A stretch of DNA of 43,111 nucleotides from Solirubrobacteraceae bacterium (GTDB lineage: Bacteria > Actinomycetota > Thermoleophilia > Solirubrobacterales > Solirubrobacteraceae): contig JAUJOF010000003.1 in assembly GCA_030447785.1 (NCBI GenBank), forward strand, positions 329,618 to 372,728, read 5' to 3'. Below, one piece after another: positions 8,061 to 17,145 of the stretch; the first letter of the stretch is position 1, and the number at the start of each line of letters is the position of its first letter. The position numbers and the translations under genes were made by a program. A model generated the notes under the pieces. That model searched no databases. It saw only the letters and a list, made by a program, of their open reading frames with translations, and was not told the origin of the DNA.

Positions 8061-10740
8061 GTGGAAAGTCCTCGTGCGGCGCAGCTTTATCCGGCCGCCG
8101 CCGCCGTGCGTCCACTGTAGAGCTCTACGCGGAAGGCGATCACCGGCGCCCGGAAGGTTCTGCCAGCGCCGCCCTCCCCCAACGACTCTCGGAAGTGCAT
8201 GGCGGCATCTGGCCCGCCGGGGTCCGCTGCCGACGCTCCAGTTCGCGCCGCCCGTGGGCTGCTGATGTTCTTCTCGGCGCGCGGGGCGCCGGTCGCCAGC
8301 AGGAAGGTTCGCAATATCGACGTCCTCAACCACTCGGCACGAATGATCCGGCGGTTGGCATCGCGTGACAAACCGGCGAGCGACTCGCGAGCAGCAGGTC
8401 CGCTGACGCCCTGGCGCGGCGCTGGGCGCTCGATGGGCATGCTGGCCCTGGGCCAGCCGGGCCGAGGCTGATCCGGCTGATGGCCAGCGCAGCGAGCTGC
8501 TCGCCGCCGGTATCGTCGCCTCTTTGGCGACCACCGAAGGTGCTGGCCACGATCCTCGCTTGCGCTTGGCTGGAGAGGTCCAGCTCGTAGCCAACAGGAC
8601 GCCTCGAGGTCGGGCGGCGTCCTTCGAGGAGTTGCTGCGCTACCGGACGCTCGTCTGCAACGCCGTCGGCGCCGCCGCCACCGGCATCTGGATCCTGGAC
8701 GCCTACCTGGCAGCTGACGGCTTCTTCACGGCTGGCGATGCGGCGACCAGGTCTTCGTCAACGCTACCGCCAGCAGCACGGTGTTCGCGCCTGGCCGGAC
8801 TGGTCAACTCGCGCTTCGCGCCTTCGCGGCCGAGTTCACCAGGTGCCGAGGCCGTGCACCGCAGGTCGCCTGCACGTCGCCGACGGCATCGCCAACGACC
8901 GCGTTCATGAAGTTCCTCCAGCACCGAGCCCCGTCCGGGCCTGCCGGCGACCGGCGAGCCGAGCACCTCGATCTTCGGCGCTGGTCGATCGGCCACGGTC
9001 GGCCACGGCACCAGCTTCGGCCAGCAGGGCTCGCCTTGCAGGCCAGTGCAGCTTCGACGAAGGTCAACGAAGCCTTGCGCGGGCAACTGCGTCAGCACGC
9101 TCGCTCGCGCAGGCGGCGGGCAACGGCCTCCACGCCCTGCGGGGCCGGGTCGGCGCGATGTTGCCGGGCGTAGGCGCTACAGCGGTCACCGGCTAGGCGA
9201 GGGTCTTCCAGCAGGCACCAGCGGATCGGGTCGCCGCGAGACCGGCATCTCGGCAAGGTCGACATCTGCCGGCACTGCTTCCAGGTCGCATCGACATCAC
9301 CATCTGCCGTCGATCATGTACCTTCCGCCCGTCAGGGGATGGCCTCGATGACCTTCTTGGCGAGCGACCTCGCGGATGGAGCAGGAAGAACCTGTAGCGT
9401 GTCCCGATCTACGGTTGCTTGACCGGTACCTATGGCGCCAACAGGAAGGCGGCGCGGAACTGGGCCTCGCAGCCCTGCACGTCGCTGATGTCACCATGCG
9501 GACCGTAGAGGATGCGGTGGCCGTGCAGGCGTCGACCATGCGCGCGATCGTGGTGCCGGGTCCTGGGCAGTGCGCCGCGGCGCCGAGGATCGTCGGCGTC
9601 AGGGTCCTCGATCACGCGGTAGGCGAGGATGCCCTGCCCGCGCCGATCTTCATGCGCCAGGCTTCGCTCGGTCAGCCGGGCAGGCTGTTCACCGCCGCGC
9701 AGGCGGCGGCGATCTCCTCGTTGCTCGGCCCTGCCGGTCGAGGATCGCGTGCCGAGATAGGTCGGTCGCCGGCGTGCGCTGAGCAGGCCCGGCGGCGGTC
9801 GACCAGGCGTTCATCACGGACCCTCGTGCCGAGCGCCGCCGGTCACGTCCAGCGGTCGCCGATCTCGCCCGACCAGGTGAGGTCGTCGAACACCCACGGC
9901 GACTCCAGGCGTTCGCGCCCTGGCGCGGTGTCCTGGCGAATCCTGCTCTCCCCAGCCCGCAGCGATGAGGCCGCCGGTGACCTCGCGCGATCACGGCGAT
10001 CGCGTCCTCGAGGTACCGGCAGAATGTCGGTCTTCTGGGCGATGTGCTTGCCGCCGGCGACCATCCTTCTCGTTGCTGGAGAAGGTGGAAATGGATCGCG
10101 GGAGAGGTGGGGGGATCTCCGCAGAGATCGGGCGCGTCGAGGGCGAGCGGCGCCAGAAGAAGTCTCGAAGAGGTGCGCATAGGAAGGGCCTAATGGCGGC
10201 GACCACAGTGGTGCGGGGAGGGCGCAGAAACCTCACGTGGGCGCTGAAATGGCGCTCGCGACGAGCCTTGAGTTCTGCGCCGGGCTTTCGCCCTGCGACG
10301 AGCCGAGCACGGGAAGGCATCTGGCACACCTACGACACCTGGGGAGTTCCGAGGTCGGTGCGGTCCTCGCTGGCCGGCCAGACGGTGGCTCTGGGCAAAT
10401 CACCACGTTCTGATCGCCGCAGACACCAACATCAACGACGCGCCGCGCCGCCAGCAGGGGCGCAACATCGTCAGCCCGCTCGGCGTATTCCTGGCGCTGA
10501 ACTGGTATCTCCAGCCTGAACTGACGATCGCCAACCTGTTGCTGGAAACAGCAATACGCCAGTCTTTAAAGGCCGCTGCTACATTGAAGACGGTGGCTGA
10601 AGGAGAAATCGACAAAACAACCTGGATATCAGGTCTGCGGCGGCCTTAAAAACTGGAACGTTACCGCTGATTTTAATGCCGGGTTCAGCGCCGCTAACCG
10701 TCATATTACATCGCGTGGTGCAACCAGCGGAGGATATGAA
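8060..10740. other. 2.7 kb with no assignable gene, probably degraded by sequence error
   Basis: No frame longer than about 130 residues here looks like a known family, and stops interrupt all six frames. Short patches keep coding character. On the plus strand near 8620-8700 there is a run of G/C third positions (ELLRYRTLVCNAVGAAATGIWILDAY). On the minus strand near 10060 there are MVAGGKHIAQKTDIL, and ESPWVFDDLTWSGEIGDRW near 9880. They suggest one or more real genes broken by indels between sucC and pckG. I could not identify any of them. No repeats, IS ends or RNA genes were seen. Confidence 0.5.
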
Positions 10741-12557
10741 ATGCTGGCAAAGCGGGACGAACTGGCGACCTGCGCCCACGCGCAGGCGCTGGGCGATGCG
10801 CTATGCGACCTGGACGGCGTGACGAACAATCAGAAGCTGAAGATCTGGTCAGGAGGTGACGAGCTCTGGACAGCGTATCGATGATGCTGACCTTTGTGGC
10901 TGAAGATAGCGCACTCGCCGCCAGCTCGTGGAGGCGGGTAAAGCTCTCTGGTAAGCGCTGGCACTCTACCTTCGCCAGTCCGGCGACGTGGCGCGTATGG
11001 AGGACCAGACGTTCCTCTGCTCACCACACCAGGCCGAAGGCGGAACCGACCAACAACTGGCCACAAGCCGAGGAAGATGTACTGCCATTGCGACCATTCC
11101 GCGGGTGCGTGTAAAGGCTTACCCGATGGCCGTGGTGCCCCTTCCGCTGAACCCGCTGGGCTCGGACAAGAGCCACATCGGCGTGCAGCTGACCCGACAA
11201 GCCTGCATTATCATGCCCGTCGCATTGCCGCATGGGCAGGGGCGCTGGACGTCCCGCCAGTTCAGCAGCGCCTTCTTCCTGCCTGCACTCGGTGGGCATG
11301 CCGCTCACGGAAGGCGTCGCATCCTGGCCTTCCAGCGCAGCAACCATTACATCATTGCGCCGCAATCATGAATCTGATCCCTTCGGCTCGGGCTATGACG
11401 GCAATGGTGCGCTGCTGGGCAAGAAGTGCTTCGCGCTGCGCATCGCGGTCGCGGCGCGACGCAGGCGATCGGCGAGCATGCTCATCCTCAAGCTCACCTC
11501 GCCCAGGGAAGGGTCAAGTACGTCCAGGGGGCCTTCCCCAGCGCCTGTGGCAAGACCAACCTGGCCATGCTGATCCCCACGCTCGAGGACTGGACGGTCG
11601 AGACGATCGGCGACGACATCGCCTGGATGAAGTTCGGGAGGACGGTCGCCTGTACAGGGTCAACCCCGAGGCCGGCTTCGGGGTCGCACCGGGCACCGGG
11701 CAGCACACCAACCCCAACGCGATGGCGACCATCCGCGCCAACTCGATCTTCACCAACTGCGCAAAGACCGACGACGGGGACGTGTGGTGGGAGGAGATGA
11801 CCCCCGAGCCGCCCGCCCACGCCATCGACTGGCGCGGCGAGGACTGGACGCCGGACGCCGATCACCCGGCCGCCCACCCCAACGCGCTTCACCGCGCCCG
11901 CCGCGCAGGACCCGGCCATCGCCGCGGAGTGGGAGGACCCGGCTGGGGTGCCGATCGACGCGATGCTCTTCGGCGGGAGGCGCGCGACCACGGTGCCCCT
12001 CGTCGCCGAGGCGACCGACTGGGAACAGGGCCTCTTCCTGGGTTCGATCATGAGCTCGGAGAAGACCGCGGCGGCCGCGGGCACGGTGGGCGAGCTTCGC
12101 TTCGACCCCTTCGCCATGCTGCCCTTCTGCGGTTACGACATGGGGCGCTACTTCCGCCACTGGCTGGACATCGGCGGGCGCGAGGGCGCGCAGCTGCCCA
12201 AGCTCTTCTACGTCAACTGGTTTCGCAAGGACCCCGAGACGGGGCAGATTCCTGTGGCCGGGCTTCGGCGAGAACTCGCGCGTGCTGGCCTGGATCTTCC
12301 GCCGCTGCGACGGCGAGGGCGAGGTCCGTGAGACGCCGATCGGCCTGGTGACGCCCGAGTCCATCGACACCGCGGGGCTGGGCGTCGACACGACCGACAT
12401 GGAGCTGTTGCTCGACGTCGCCCCTGAGCAGTGGCGCGAGCAGCTACCCCAGGTGCACGAGCACTTCGCCAGGTTCGGCGACTCGCTGCCCGGCCGGCTG
12501 CGCGACCAGCTGCGCGCGCTGGAGGAGCGCCTGGAGGGCGCGGGCACAACCGCATAG
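10741..12557 (+). pseudogene. pckG: Phosphoenolpyruvate carboxykinase (GTP), frameshifted
   Basis: Converts oxaloacetate and GTP to PEP, CO2 and GDP in gluconeogenesis. From about 11,000 the family is clear across shifting frames: [21 protein letters not shown] near the active site, [15 protein letters not shown], and [18 protein letters not shown], which carries the P-loop with the active-site Cys. Then come [52 protein letters not shown], and [11 protein letters not shown]. The final 90 codons (from 12,282, [14 protein letters not shown]) are clean. Shifts are visible near 11,515, 11,640, 11,885 and 12,250. EAGFGVAP also lacks one residue of the usual EAGFFGVAP. The N-terminus before 10,980 is barely recognisable, so the start is a guess. 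Confidence 0.85.
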
Positions 12558-12642
12558 AGGGGTTCGTGCGCCCCAGCGGCGCTCAAGGATCGCCGCGTGG
12601 GCGCCGATAGCGGCCCTTGATGGCGGGCGCCACAGATTCTTC

Positions 12643-12659
12643 CCCCGCGCGTAGCGGGG
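12643..12659 (+). terminator. Possible hairpin downstream of pckG
   Basis: CCCCGC and GCGGGG pair around a 5-nt loop about 85 bp after the pckG stop. No U-tract follows on the plus strand, so termination is uncertain. Confidence 0.25.
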
Positions 12660-12729
12660 CGTCGCACCAGTGCGCTGAACGAACCCGAGGTGCCGCCTCA
12701 TCGATGCGCGCGCAAGACGTGTTCTCACG

Positions 12730-12804
12730 TTCCCAAAGGGCAAACCCGCCGCGAGGCGGGGACGCAAAACCAGGGGTCTTCGCAGCGGAGACCGCCCAGT
12801 TGCC
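12730..12804 (+). ncRNA. Cyclic-di-GMP-I (GEMM) riboswitch
   Basis: The aptamer landmarks appear in order. AAAGGGCAAACC (12735-12746) is followed by hairpin P2, with CGCC/GGCG arms capped by the GNRA tetraloop GCGA. Then come GGGACGCAAAACC (12759-12771), a P3 arm (GGTCT...AGACC) and the closing GTTGCC (12799-12804). GACGCAAAGCC is the hallmark of the class; here one G reads A. The closing strand runs straight into the AAGGAGG ribosome site (12805-12811) of the gene at 12817, so control of translation initiation is the natural model. A small ACGTG-TTCT-CACGT hairpin lies just upstream (12717-12730). Confidence 0.8.
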
Positions 12805-12816
12805 AAGGAGGCAGAA

Positions 12817-13872
12817 GTGACCATCCGTATCCCGTTCGTGGCTGCGGCCGCGATGGCCGCAGCGCTGGCGCTCCCCGCGGGCGCAGCCGCCCACAGCAAT
12901 CCGAGCGTGGTCTCGGTGCGCGGCCACGACCAGCGCGCCGAGCAGGCCCTCGACAGGGCGCTCGAGCGCCTGAAGGACGACCGCGCCCGCGCGGCCCGCG
13001 AAGCCTTCGCGCGTGCTCGGCGCGAGCTGCGCCGCGCCGAGGGCGATGCCCGCCGGCTGCGCCGTGCCGCCGAGTCGGTCGGCGCCAACACCACCGCCGC
13101 CCGCGCCTTTTGGTCCTTCGGCGACCAGGTGCGCGAGAACGTCGCCGTCCTGGTCGAGATGTTGGGCGAGGCCAGCGGCTCCTTCGAGCGGGACATCGCC
13201 CAGGCGCTGGCCGACGACCTCGACGAGCGCGAGCGCGCGATCCGCTTCATCGCGGGCTTCCTCGACGACGGGGTTCGCGTCAGCGCCGTCGACGGGCTGA
13301 TCAGCGCGATCGGGTCGCTGGCCGGCTCCCGCGAGGGCGAACTTGCCGCGATCGTCGGCCTGCTGGGCGACGAGCCGCTGCACGGCGACGGCGAGAAGGT
13401 CGTCGCCGACGCGATGCGCGAGATCGTCGAGGGCCAGGAGATCGCCGTCGGGCGCCTCGCCGGGCTGCTCGACAGCGGTGCCATCCCCGCCGAGGCCAGG
13501 CAGAGCCTGGCCATCGCCATCGGCGCCGTGAACGCCGCTCGCGTCGCCGTGGGCGAGATGCTGGGCGGCCTGGAGGGCGTCGTCCCGAGCTTCGTGCGCC
13601 CGATCATCGACGAGGCGCTGGCCAGCGTCGTGGAGATCCTGTCCAGCCTCGCCGGTCAGGGCGCCGGTGACGGCTCGCCGTCCACGGGGATCCCCGGCCT
13701 GCCGGGACTGCCCGCCGGCGTGCCGCTTCCCACCGAGGCCATCCAGCCGGTGCTCGACGCCGTCCAGGGCCTGGTGCCCGGTGGGCTGTCGCTCGACGAC
13801 CTGCTCGGCGGCGGCGGCGGGAGCCTCCCGCTCGGCGACCTGCTGGGCGGCGGGCTGCTCGGAGGCCGTTGA
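12817..13872 (+). CDS. Secreted helical protein under c-di-GMP riboswitch control
   Basis: 351 residues from a GTG, 5 nt after AAGGAGG. A signal peptide covers residues 1-27 (hydrophobic, Ala-rich, ending GAAAHS). The next 240 residues are predicted largely helical. They are strongly charged at first (DRALERLKDDRARAAREAFARARRELRRAEGDARRLRRAAES, a likely coiled coil), then amphipathic. The tail is Pro/Gly-rich, with IPGLPGLPAGVPLP and three LLGGG-like units ending GGGLLGGR. No catalytic motif or known domain was recognised. Control by c-di-GMP suggests a role in attachment, matrix or surface behaviour; that is inference from the riboswitch only. Confidence 0.8.
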   Translation: MTIRIPFVAAAAMAAALALPAGAAAHSNPSVVSVRGHDQRAEQALDRALERLKDDRARAAREAFARARRELRRAEGDARRLRRAAESVGANTTAARAFWSFGDQVRENVAVLVEMLGEASGSFERDIAQALADDLDERERAIRFIAGFLDDGVRVSAVDGLISAIGSLAGSREGELAAIVGLLGDEPLHGDGEKVVADAMREIVEGQEIAVGRLAGLLDSGAIPAEARQSLAIAIGAVNAARVAVGEMLGGLEGVVPSFVRPIIDEALASVVEILSSLAGQGAGDGSPSTGIPGLPGLPAGVPLPTEAIQPVLDAVQGLVPGGLSLDDLLGGGGGSLPLGDLLGGGLLGGR

Positions 13873-13950
13873 CCCTCCGGTGAGAGCATCCCTGGGAGCG
13901 AGCTGCGCCGACCAGAGGGCCGGCTCGCCCCCGGGGAAGCTCCGTTCAGG

Positions 13951-14514
13951 TCAGTGGCGATCCTCGGCGCCGGCGGCCGGCGGACGCGACTCCTCGGCCA
14001 GCGAGGTGATGGTCAGCGCGCCGCGTGAGGCGTCGTCGAGCACCTGGGTGGCCTCCTCGGCCGAGCGCGCGTAGAGCTCGACCAGCAGGTGGACGACGAT
14101 GCGCGTCTCACCCTCGTGCTTGTGGAAGCGCACGTGGGTGAAGAACTCGCGTGTGCCGTGGTCGCCGAAGGCCGCGTAGCTCAGCGCGTCGCCGGCCTCC
14201 GGGCCCGAGCAGCTCTCGACCTCGTCGGCATCGACGGCCACGGTGCACGAGGCCACCCACGGGATGCCCGCCACCATGCGCTCCCAGCGGTCCTCGATCG
14301 GCTCGACGCGGCCGTTGTGGAAGCTCAGGTGGGGCTGGTCGTGCATGCATTCCAGGCACTGCACCACCGCCTCCTGCACCTCGTCGACGGCTTCGGCGCG
14401 CTCGCCGGTCTCGGGGTCGACGCGGTGGATGCCCTCGTAGTGGACCTGCACTTCCAGGTCGGTCGACCAGCAGCGGTAGCAGCGCAGCCAGGATCGGGCG
14501 TCCACGGCGTCCAT
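13951..14514 (-). CDS. Hypothetical protein with two CxxC knuckles
   Basis: 187 residues. The N-terminus MDAVDARSWLRCYRCWSTDLEVQVHYEG and VQCLECMHDQPH supply two CxxC pairs that could form one zinc ribbon. The rest is acidic and lacks membrane segments, with a His-containing stretch FFTHVRFHKHEGETRIVVHLLVELYARS. The start at 14514 is supported by a TAGACT box 8 nt upstream and no Shine-Dalgarno; the frame extends further, but without protein-like sequence. Not a family I recognise. Confidence 0.65.
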   Translation of the reverse strand: MDAVDARSWLRCYRCWSTDLEVQVHYEGIHRVDPETGERAEAVDEVQEAVVQCLECMHDQPHLSFHNGRVEPIEDRWERMVAGIPWVASCTVAVDADEVESCSGPEAGDALSYAAFGDHGTREFFTHVRFHKHEGETRIVVHLLVELYARSAEEATQVLDDASRGALTITSLAEESRPPAAGAEDRH

Positions 14515-14593
14515 GCCGCCTGAGTCTACGATGCGGCGTGCGCCCGAGCGCTGAGCGGCCACGCCAACCAACTCGACGTTCGCCACAGGCGGC

Positions 14594-14740
14594 TCAGTCG
14601 GTGCGATCCGGCCAGGCGATGACCGCCATGGCACAACCGCACGCGCAGGCCAGCGCCTCCAGCTCGCGCAGGTCATCGGCTTGGGCCTCGAGCTCCTCGG
14701 GGCAGTCGGACTCCGAGCACGTCATCCGGGCGATCCACAT
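14594..14740 (-). CDS. 48-residue Cys-rich small protein
   Basis: Starts MWIARMTCSESDCPEELEA and ends with LACACGCAMAVIAWPDRTD. Five or six Cys in two clusters suggest a single small zinc ribbon or knuckle. Codon third positions are G/C as in real genes here. It lies between the CxxC protein and the SDR on the same strand. Function unknown; similar tiny Cys proteins seem common in Thermoleophilia, from memory rather than search. Confidence 0.55.
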   Translation of the reverse strand: MWIARMTCSESDCPEELEAQADDLRELEALACACGCAMAVIAWPDRTD

Positions 14741-14782
14741 GCCCGCAGGGTCGCGCGCCCGGCGGACGGACTGACGCTACAT

Positions 14783-15625
14783 CTAGAGAATCGGTTTTCC
14801 GCCGGTCACCGCGATGCGGGCACCGGAGACATAGCTGCCCTCGTCGGAGGCGAGGAGCACATAGACCGGTGCTAGCTCGGCGGGCTGTCCGGGGCGGCCC
14901 AGGGGCGAGTTCCCGCCAAAGCTCTCGACCTGCTCCCCGGGCATCGTCGCGGGGATCAACGGCGTCCAGACCGGCCCCGGCGCGACGCTGTTGGCCCGGA
15001 TGCCTCGCTCACCGAGGAGCTGGGCGAGGCTGGCGATGAAGTTCGCGATCGCCGCCTTGGTGGCCGCGTAGGCGAGCAGCGTCGGCTGCGGGGCGTCGGA
15101 GTTGACCGATGAGCTGCCGATGATGGAGGCGCCGGGCTGCATATGCGGCACGGCCGCCTTGCACAGGTGGAACATCGCGCTCAGGTTCGTGGCCAGGGTG
15201 TGGTCCCACTCGTCGTCCGGGATGTCCTCGATCGCGGTGCGCGTCATCTGGTACGCGGCATTGCTGACCAGCACGTCGATACCACCGAGCTCGTCGACCG
15301 CCTTGGCGATCACCTCGCGGCAATGCTGCGGATCGGTGAGGTCTCCGGCGACTAGGACCGCCTTGCGCCCGGCCTCCTCGACCCATCGCGCGGTGTCGCG
15401 GGCGTCTTCCTCCTCCTGCTCGAGATAGGTGATGAGCACATCGGCGCCCTCGCGGGCGTACGCGATGGCCACGGCCTTGCCGATGCCGCTGTCGGCCCCG
15501 GTGATCAGTGCCCGCTTGCCGATCAGCCGGCCCGAGCCCGTGTAGGTGCCCTCGCCGTGGTCGGGTCTGGGCTCCATCTCCGACGTGATGCCCGGGGGAT
15601 TCTGCTCCTGTGGGGGCTGTGGCAT
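14783..15625 (-). CDS. SDR family oxidoreductase (general stress protein 39 / YhdG-like)
   Basis: 280 residues. The N-terminal extension is rich in Pro and Gln (PQPPQEQNPPGI). The Rossmann loop TGADSGIGKAVA, the SNAA segment, the catalytic Ser region IIGSSSVNS and the YAATKAAIANF Tyr-x-x-x-Lys make a complete classical SDR active site. ANSVAPGPVWTPLIPA and VTGGKPIL follow the same subfamily. It is NAD(P)-dependent; the substrate is probably an alcohol, aldehyde or sugar. It has a proper Shine-Dalgarno (GAGGAGACC) before the ATG, unlike many neighbours. This subfamily is often stress-induced. Confidence 0.9.
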   Translation of the reverse strand: MPQPPQEQNPPGITSEMEPRPDHGEGTYTGSGRLIGKRALITGADSGIGKAVAIAYAREGADVLITYLEQEEEDARDTARWVEEAGRKAVLVAGDLTDPQHCREVIAKAVDELGGIDVLVSNAAYQMTRTAIEDIPDDEWDHTLATNLSAMFHLCKAAVPHMQPGASIIGSSSVNSDAPQPTLLAYAATKAAIANFIASLAQLLGERGIRANSVAPGPVWTPLIPATMPGEQVESFGGNSPLGRPGQPAELAPVYVLLASDEGSYVSGARIAVTGGKPIL

Positions 15626-15657
15626 GGTCTCCTCTGGGGTTGCGAGCGGCGGCCGGC

Positions 15658-16653
15658 TCAGCCGCCGATCGCACTCATGGTGCGCGCCGGCTGCACGAAC
15701 CCGGGCTCGTTTACCCGATGCTTGAGCTCTTTGCGCCAGACCGCGTCGCGCACGATCTGCTCGAGGTCGTCGTCGGCGGCCCCGGCGCGCAGGGGGCCGC
15801 GCAGATCGGTCTCGTTGAGGCTGAACAGGCAGGTGCGCAGCCTGCCGTCGGCGGTGAGGCGGATGCGGTCACAGTCACCGCAGAAGGGCTCGGAGACCGG
15901 GTTGATGAAGCCCAGCCTCCCCCGGCCGTCGGCGAAGCGGTAGACGCGGGCTGTCGCGCTGGGCTCGCGCGGCTCGGCCTCCAGGGGAAAGTGGGCGTGC
16001 ACGGCGGCGCGGACCTCATCGCCGGTGAGCACCTGGTCGGGCTGCCACAGGCGGTCGGCGTCCAGGGGCATGAACTCGATGAAGCGCACCTCGTAGGGGT
16101 GCTCGCGGGCGAAGCGCGCGAAGGGCAGCACCTCGGCCTCGGTGAAGCCCCGCATGGCCACCGCGTTGACCTTGATGGGGTGGGCCTCGGGGAAGGCGGC
16201 CAGGGCCTCCAGGCCGCGCAGCACCCGGGGCAGCGCGTCGCGGCGGGTCATCGCGAAGAAGCGGTCGCGCTGCAGGGAGTCCACCGAGACGTTGAAGCGG
16301 TTGATCCCCGCCTCGACGAGCGCGGCGGCGTCGCGCTCGAGCAGGAAGCCGTTGGTGGTCAGGCTGAGATCCTCCACTCCGCGAACCGCGGCGAGCATCC
16401 CCGCCAGGCGCGGGAAGTCTCGCCTGACCAGGGGCTCCCCGCCGGTCAGGCGCAGGTCGTGGACGCCCATGGAGGCCAGCAGCCCCGCCAGGCGCTCGAT
16501 CTCCTCGAAGCGCAGCACCGCGTCGCGCTCCAGCCACGCCAGGCCCTCGGCGGGCATGCAGTACTGGCAGCGGAAGTTGCACCGGTCGGTGACCGAGACC
16601 CGCAGGTCGCGGATCCGCCGGCCGTGGCCGTCGAGAAGGGGCTCACGCGCGAT
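15658..16653 (-). CDS. moaA: GTP 3',8-cyclase, molybdenum cofactor biosynthesis
   Basis: 331 residues. A radical SAM enzyme that converts GTP to 3',8-cyclo-7,8-dihydro-GTP in the first step of molybdopterin synthesis. CNFRCQYCM (N-terminal [4Fe-4S]/SAM), LRLTGGEPLVRRD, the second cluster CGDCDRIRLTADGRLRTC and the C-terminal double Gly of TMSAIGG are all present. No ATG, GTG or TTG lies in frame anywhere sensible. The reading begins REPLLDGHGRRIRDLRVS, as usual for MoaA. A TAGCCT -10 box (16666-16661) stands exactly 7 nt before an in-frame ATC at 16653, which I take as the start. Alternatively one C is missing at 16638-16641, and GTG at 16646 is the start. Confidence 0.9.
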   Translation of the reverse strand: MAREPLLDGHGRRIRDLRVSVTDRCNFRCQYCMPAEGLAWLERDAVLRFEEIERLAGLLASMGVHDLRLTGGEPLVRRDFPRLAGMLAAVRGVEDLSLTTNGFLLERDAAALVEAGINRFNVSVDSLQRDRFFAMTRRDALPRVLRGLEALAAFPEAHPIKVNAVAMRGFTEAEVLPFARFAREHPYEVRFIEFMPLDADRLWQPDQVLTGDEVRAAVHAHFPLEAEPREPSATARVYRFADGRGRLGFINPVSEPFCGDCDRIRLTADGRLRTCLFSLNETDLRGPLRAGAADDDLEQIVRDAVWRKELKHRVNEPGFVQPARTMSAIGG

Positions 16654-16660
16654 GGCTGGG

Positions 16661-16670
16661 AGGCTACTCT
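16661..16670. promoter_or_regulatory. Symmetric bidirectional -10 element between moaA and a lipoprotein gene
   Basis: AGGCTACTCT reads TACTCT on the plus strand (7 nt before GTG 16678) and TAGCCT on the minus strand (7 nt before ATC 16653). The two -10 boxes share the central TA. There is no room for a Shine-Dalgarno on either side, so both transcripts would be leaderless. Confidence 0.6.
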
Positions 16671-16677
16671 GCCGCCC

Positions 16678-17103
16678 GTGCGCCGTCGCGCCTGCCTGAC
16701 CGCCCTCGTGCTCGTCGCCGCGACCGGCTGCGGGCAGGAGCCGCCCGAGCAGGTGCGCTCGGCCGTCGAGCGCTTCGCCAGCGCCTCGGCCCAGAAGGAC
16801 TACCAGGAGCTCTGCCGCGAGATCCTGGCGCCCGACCTGGTCGAGCGGGTCCGCTCCGTGGGGCTCCCGTGCGAGGCCGCGCTGGAGGTCGGCCTGGGGG
16901 CGGTGCGCGAGCCGACCCTGGAGATCGTCTCCATCGAGGTGGCCGACGACCAGGCTCTCGCGCGCGTGCGCACGGGGGCGGCCGGCGAGCAGCCCTCGGA
17001 GGACAGCATCCGCCTCGTGCGCGAGGACGGCGACTGGCGCATCGCCTCCCTCTCGGGGCCCCAACCCCAGCCGCCCGAGCCCCAGGGGGGGCTCGAGGAG
17101 TGA
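16678..17103 (+). CDS. Lipoprotein with an NTF2/DUF4878-like domain
   Basis: 141 residues. A lipoprotein signal ends in the lipobox VAATGC (Cys about residue 18). The mature part is one small alpha+beta domain: a helical start AVERFASASAQKDYQELCREIL, two Cys that could form a disulfide, and strands ending LVREDGDWRIASLSG. This is the usual profile of Actinobacterial NTF2-like exported proteins. The tail is Pro/Gln-rich. The GTG start is set by a TACTCT box 7 nt upstream. Confidence 0.75.
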   Translation: MRRRACLTALVLVAATGCGQEPPEQVRSAVERFASASAQKDYQELCREILAPDLVERVRSVGLPCEAALEVGLGAVREPTLEIVSIEVADDQALARVRTGAAGEQPSEDSIRLVREDGDWRIASLSGPQPQPPEPQGGLEE

Positions 17104-17145
17104 GGTGCGGTTTCCGGGCTGCCATAGCGGGGGATCAAGCGCCTC

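Noticed and set aside
10540..10880. Assignment of the AT-richer stretch to a named phage or control DNA
   Set aside because: No protein or nucleotide landmark I could name with confidence; only the composition change is reported.
7000..11400. Mobile element or phage insertion as the cause of the unreadable block
   Set aside because: No transposase, integrase, terminal repeats or target duplications were seen; frameshifted but collinear sucC and pckG on both sides fit sequence error better.
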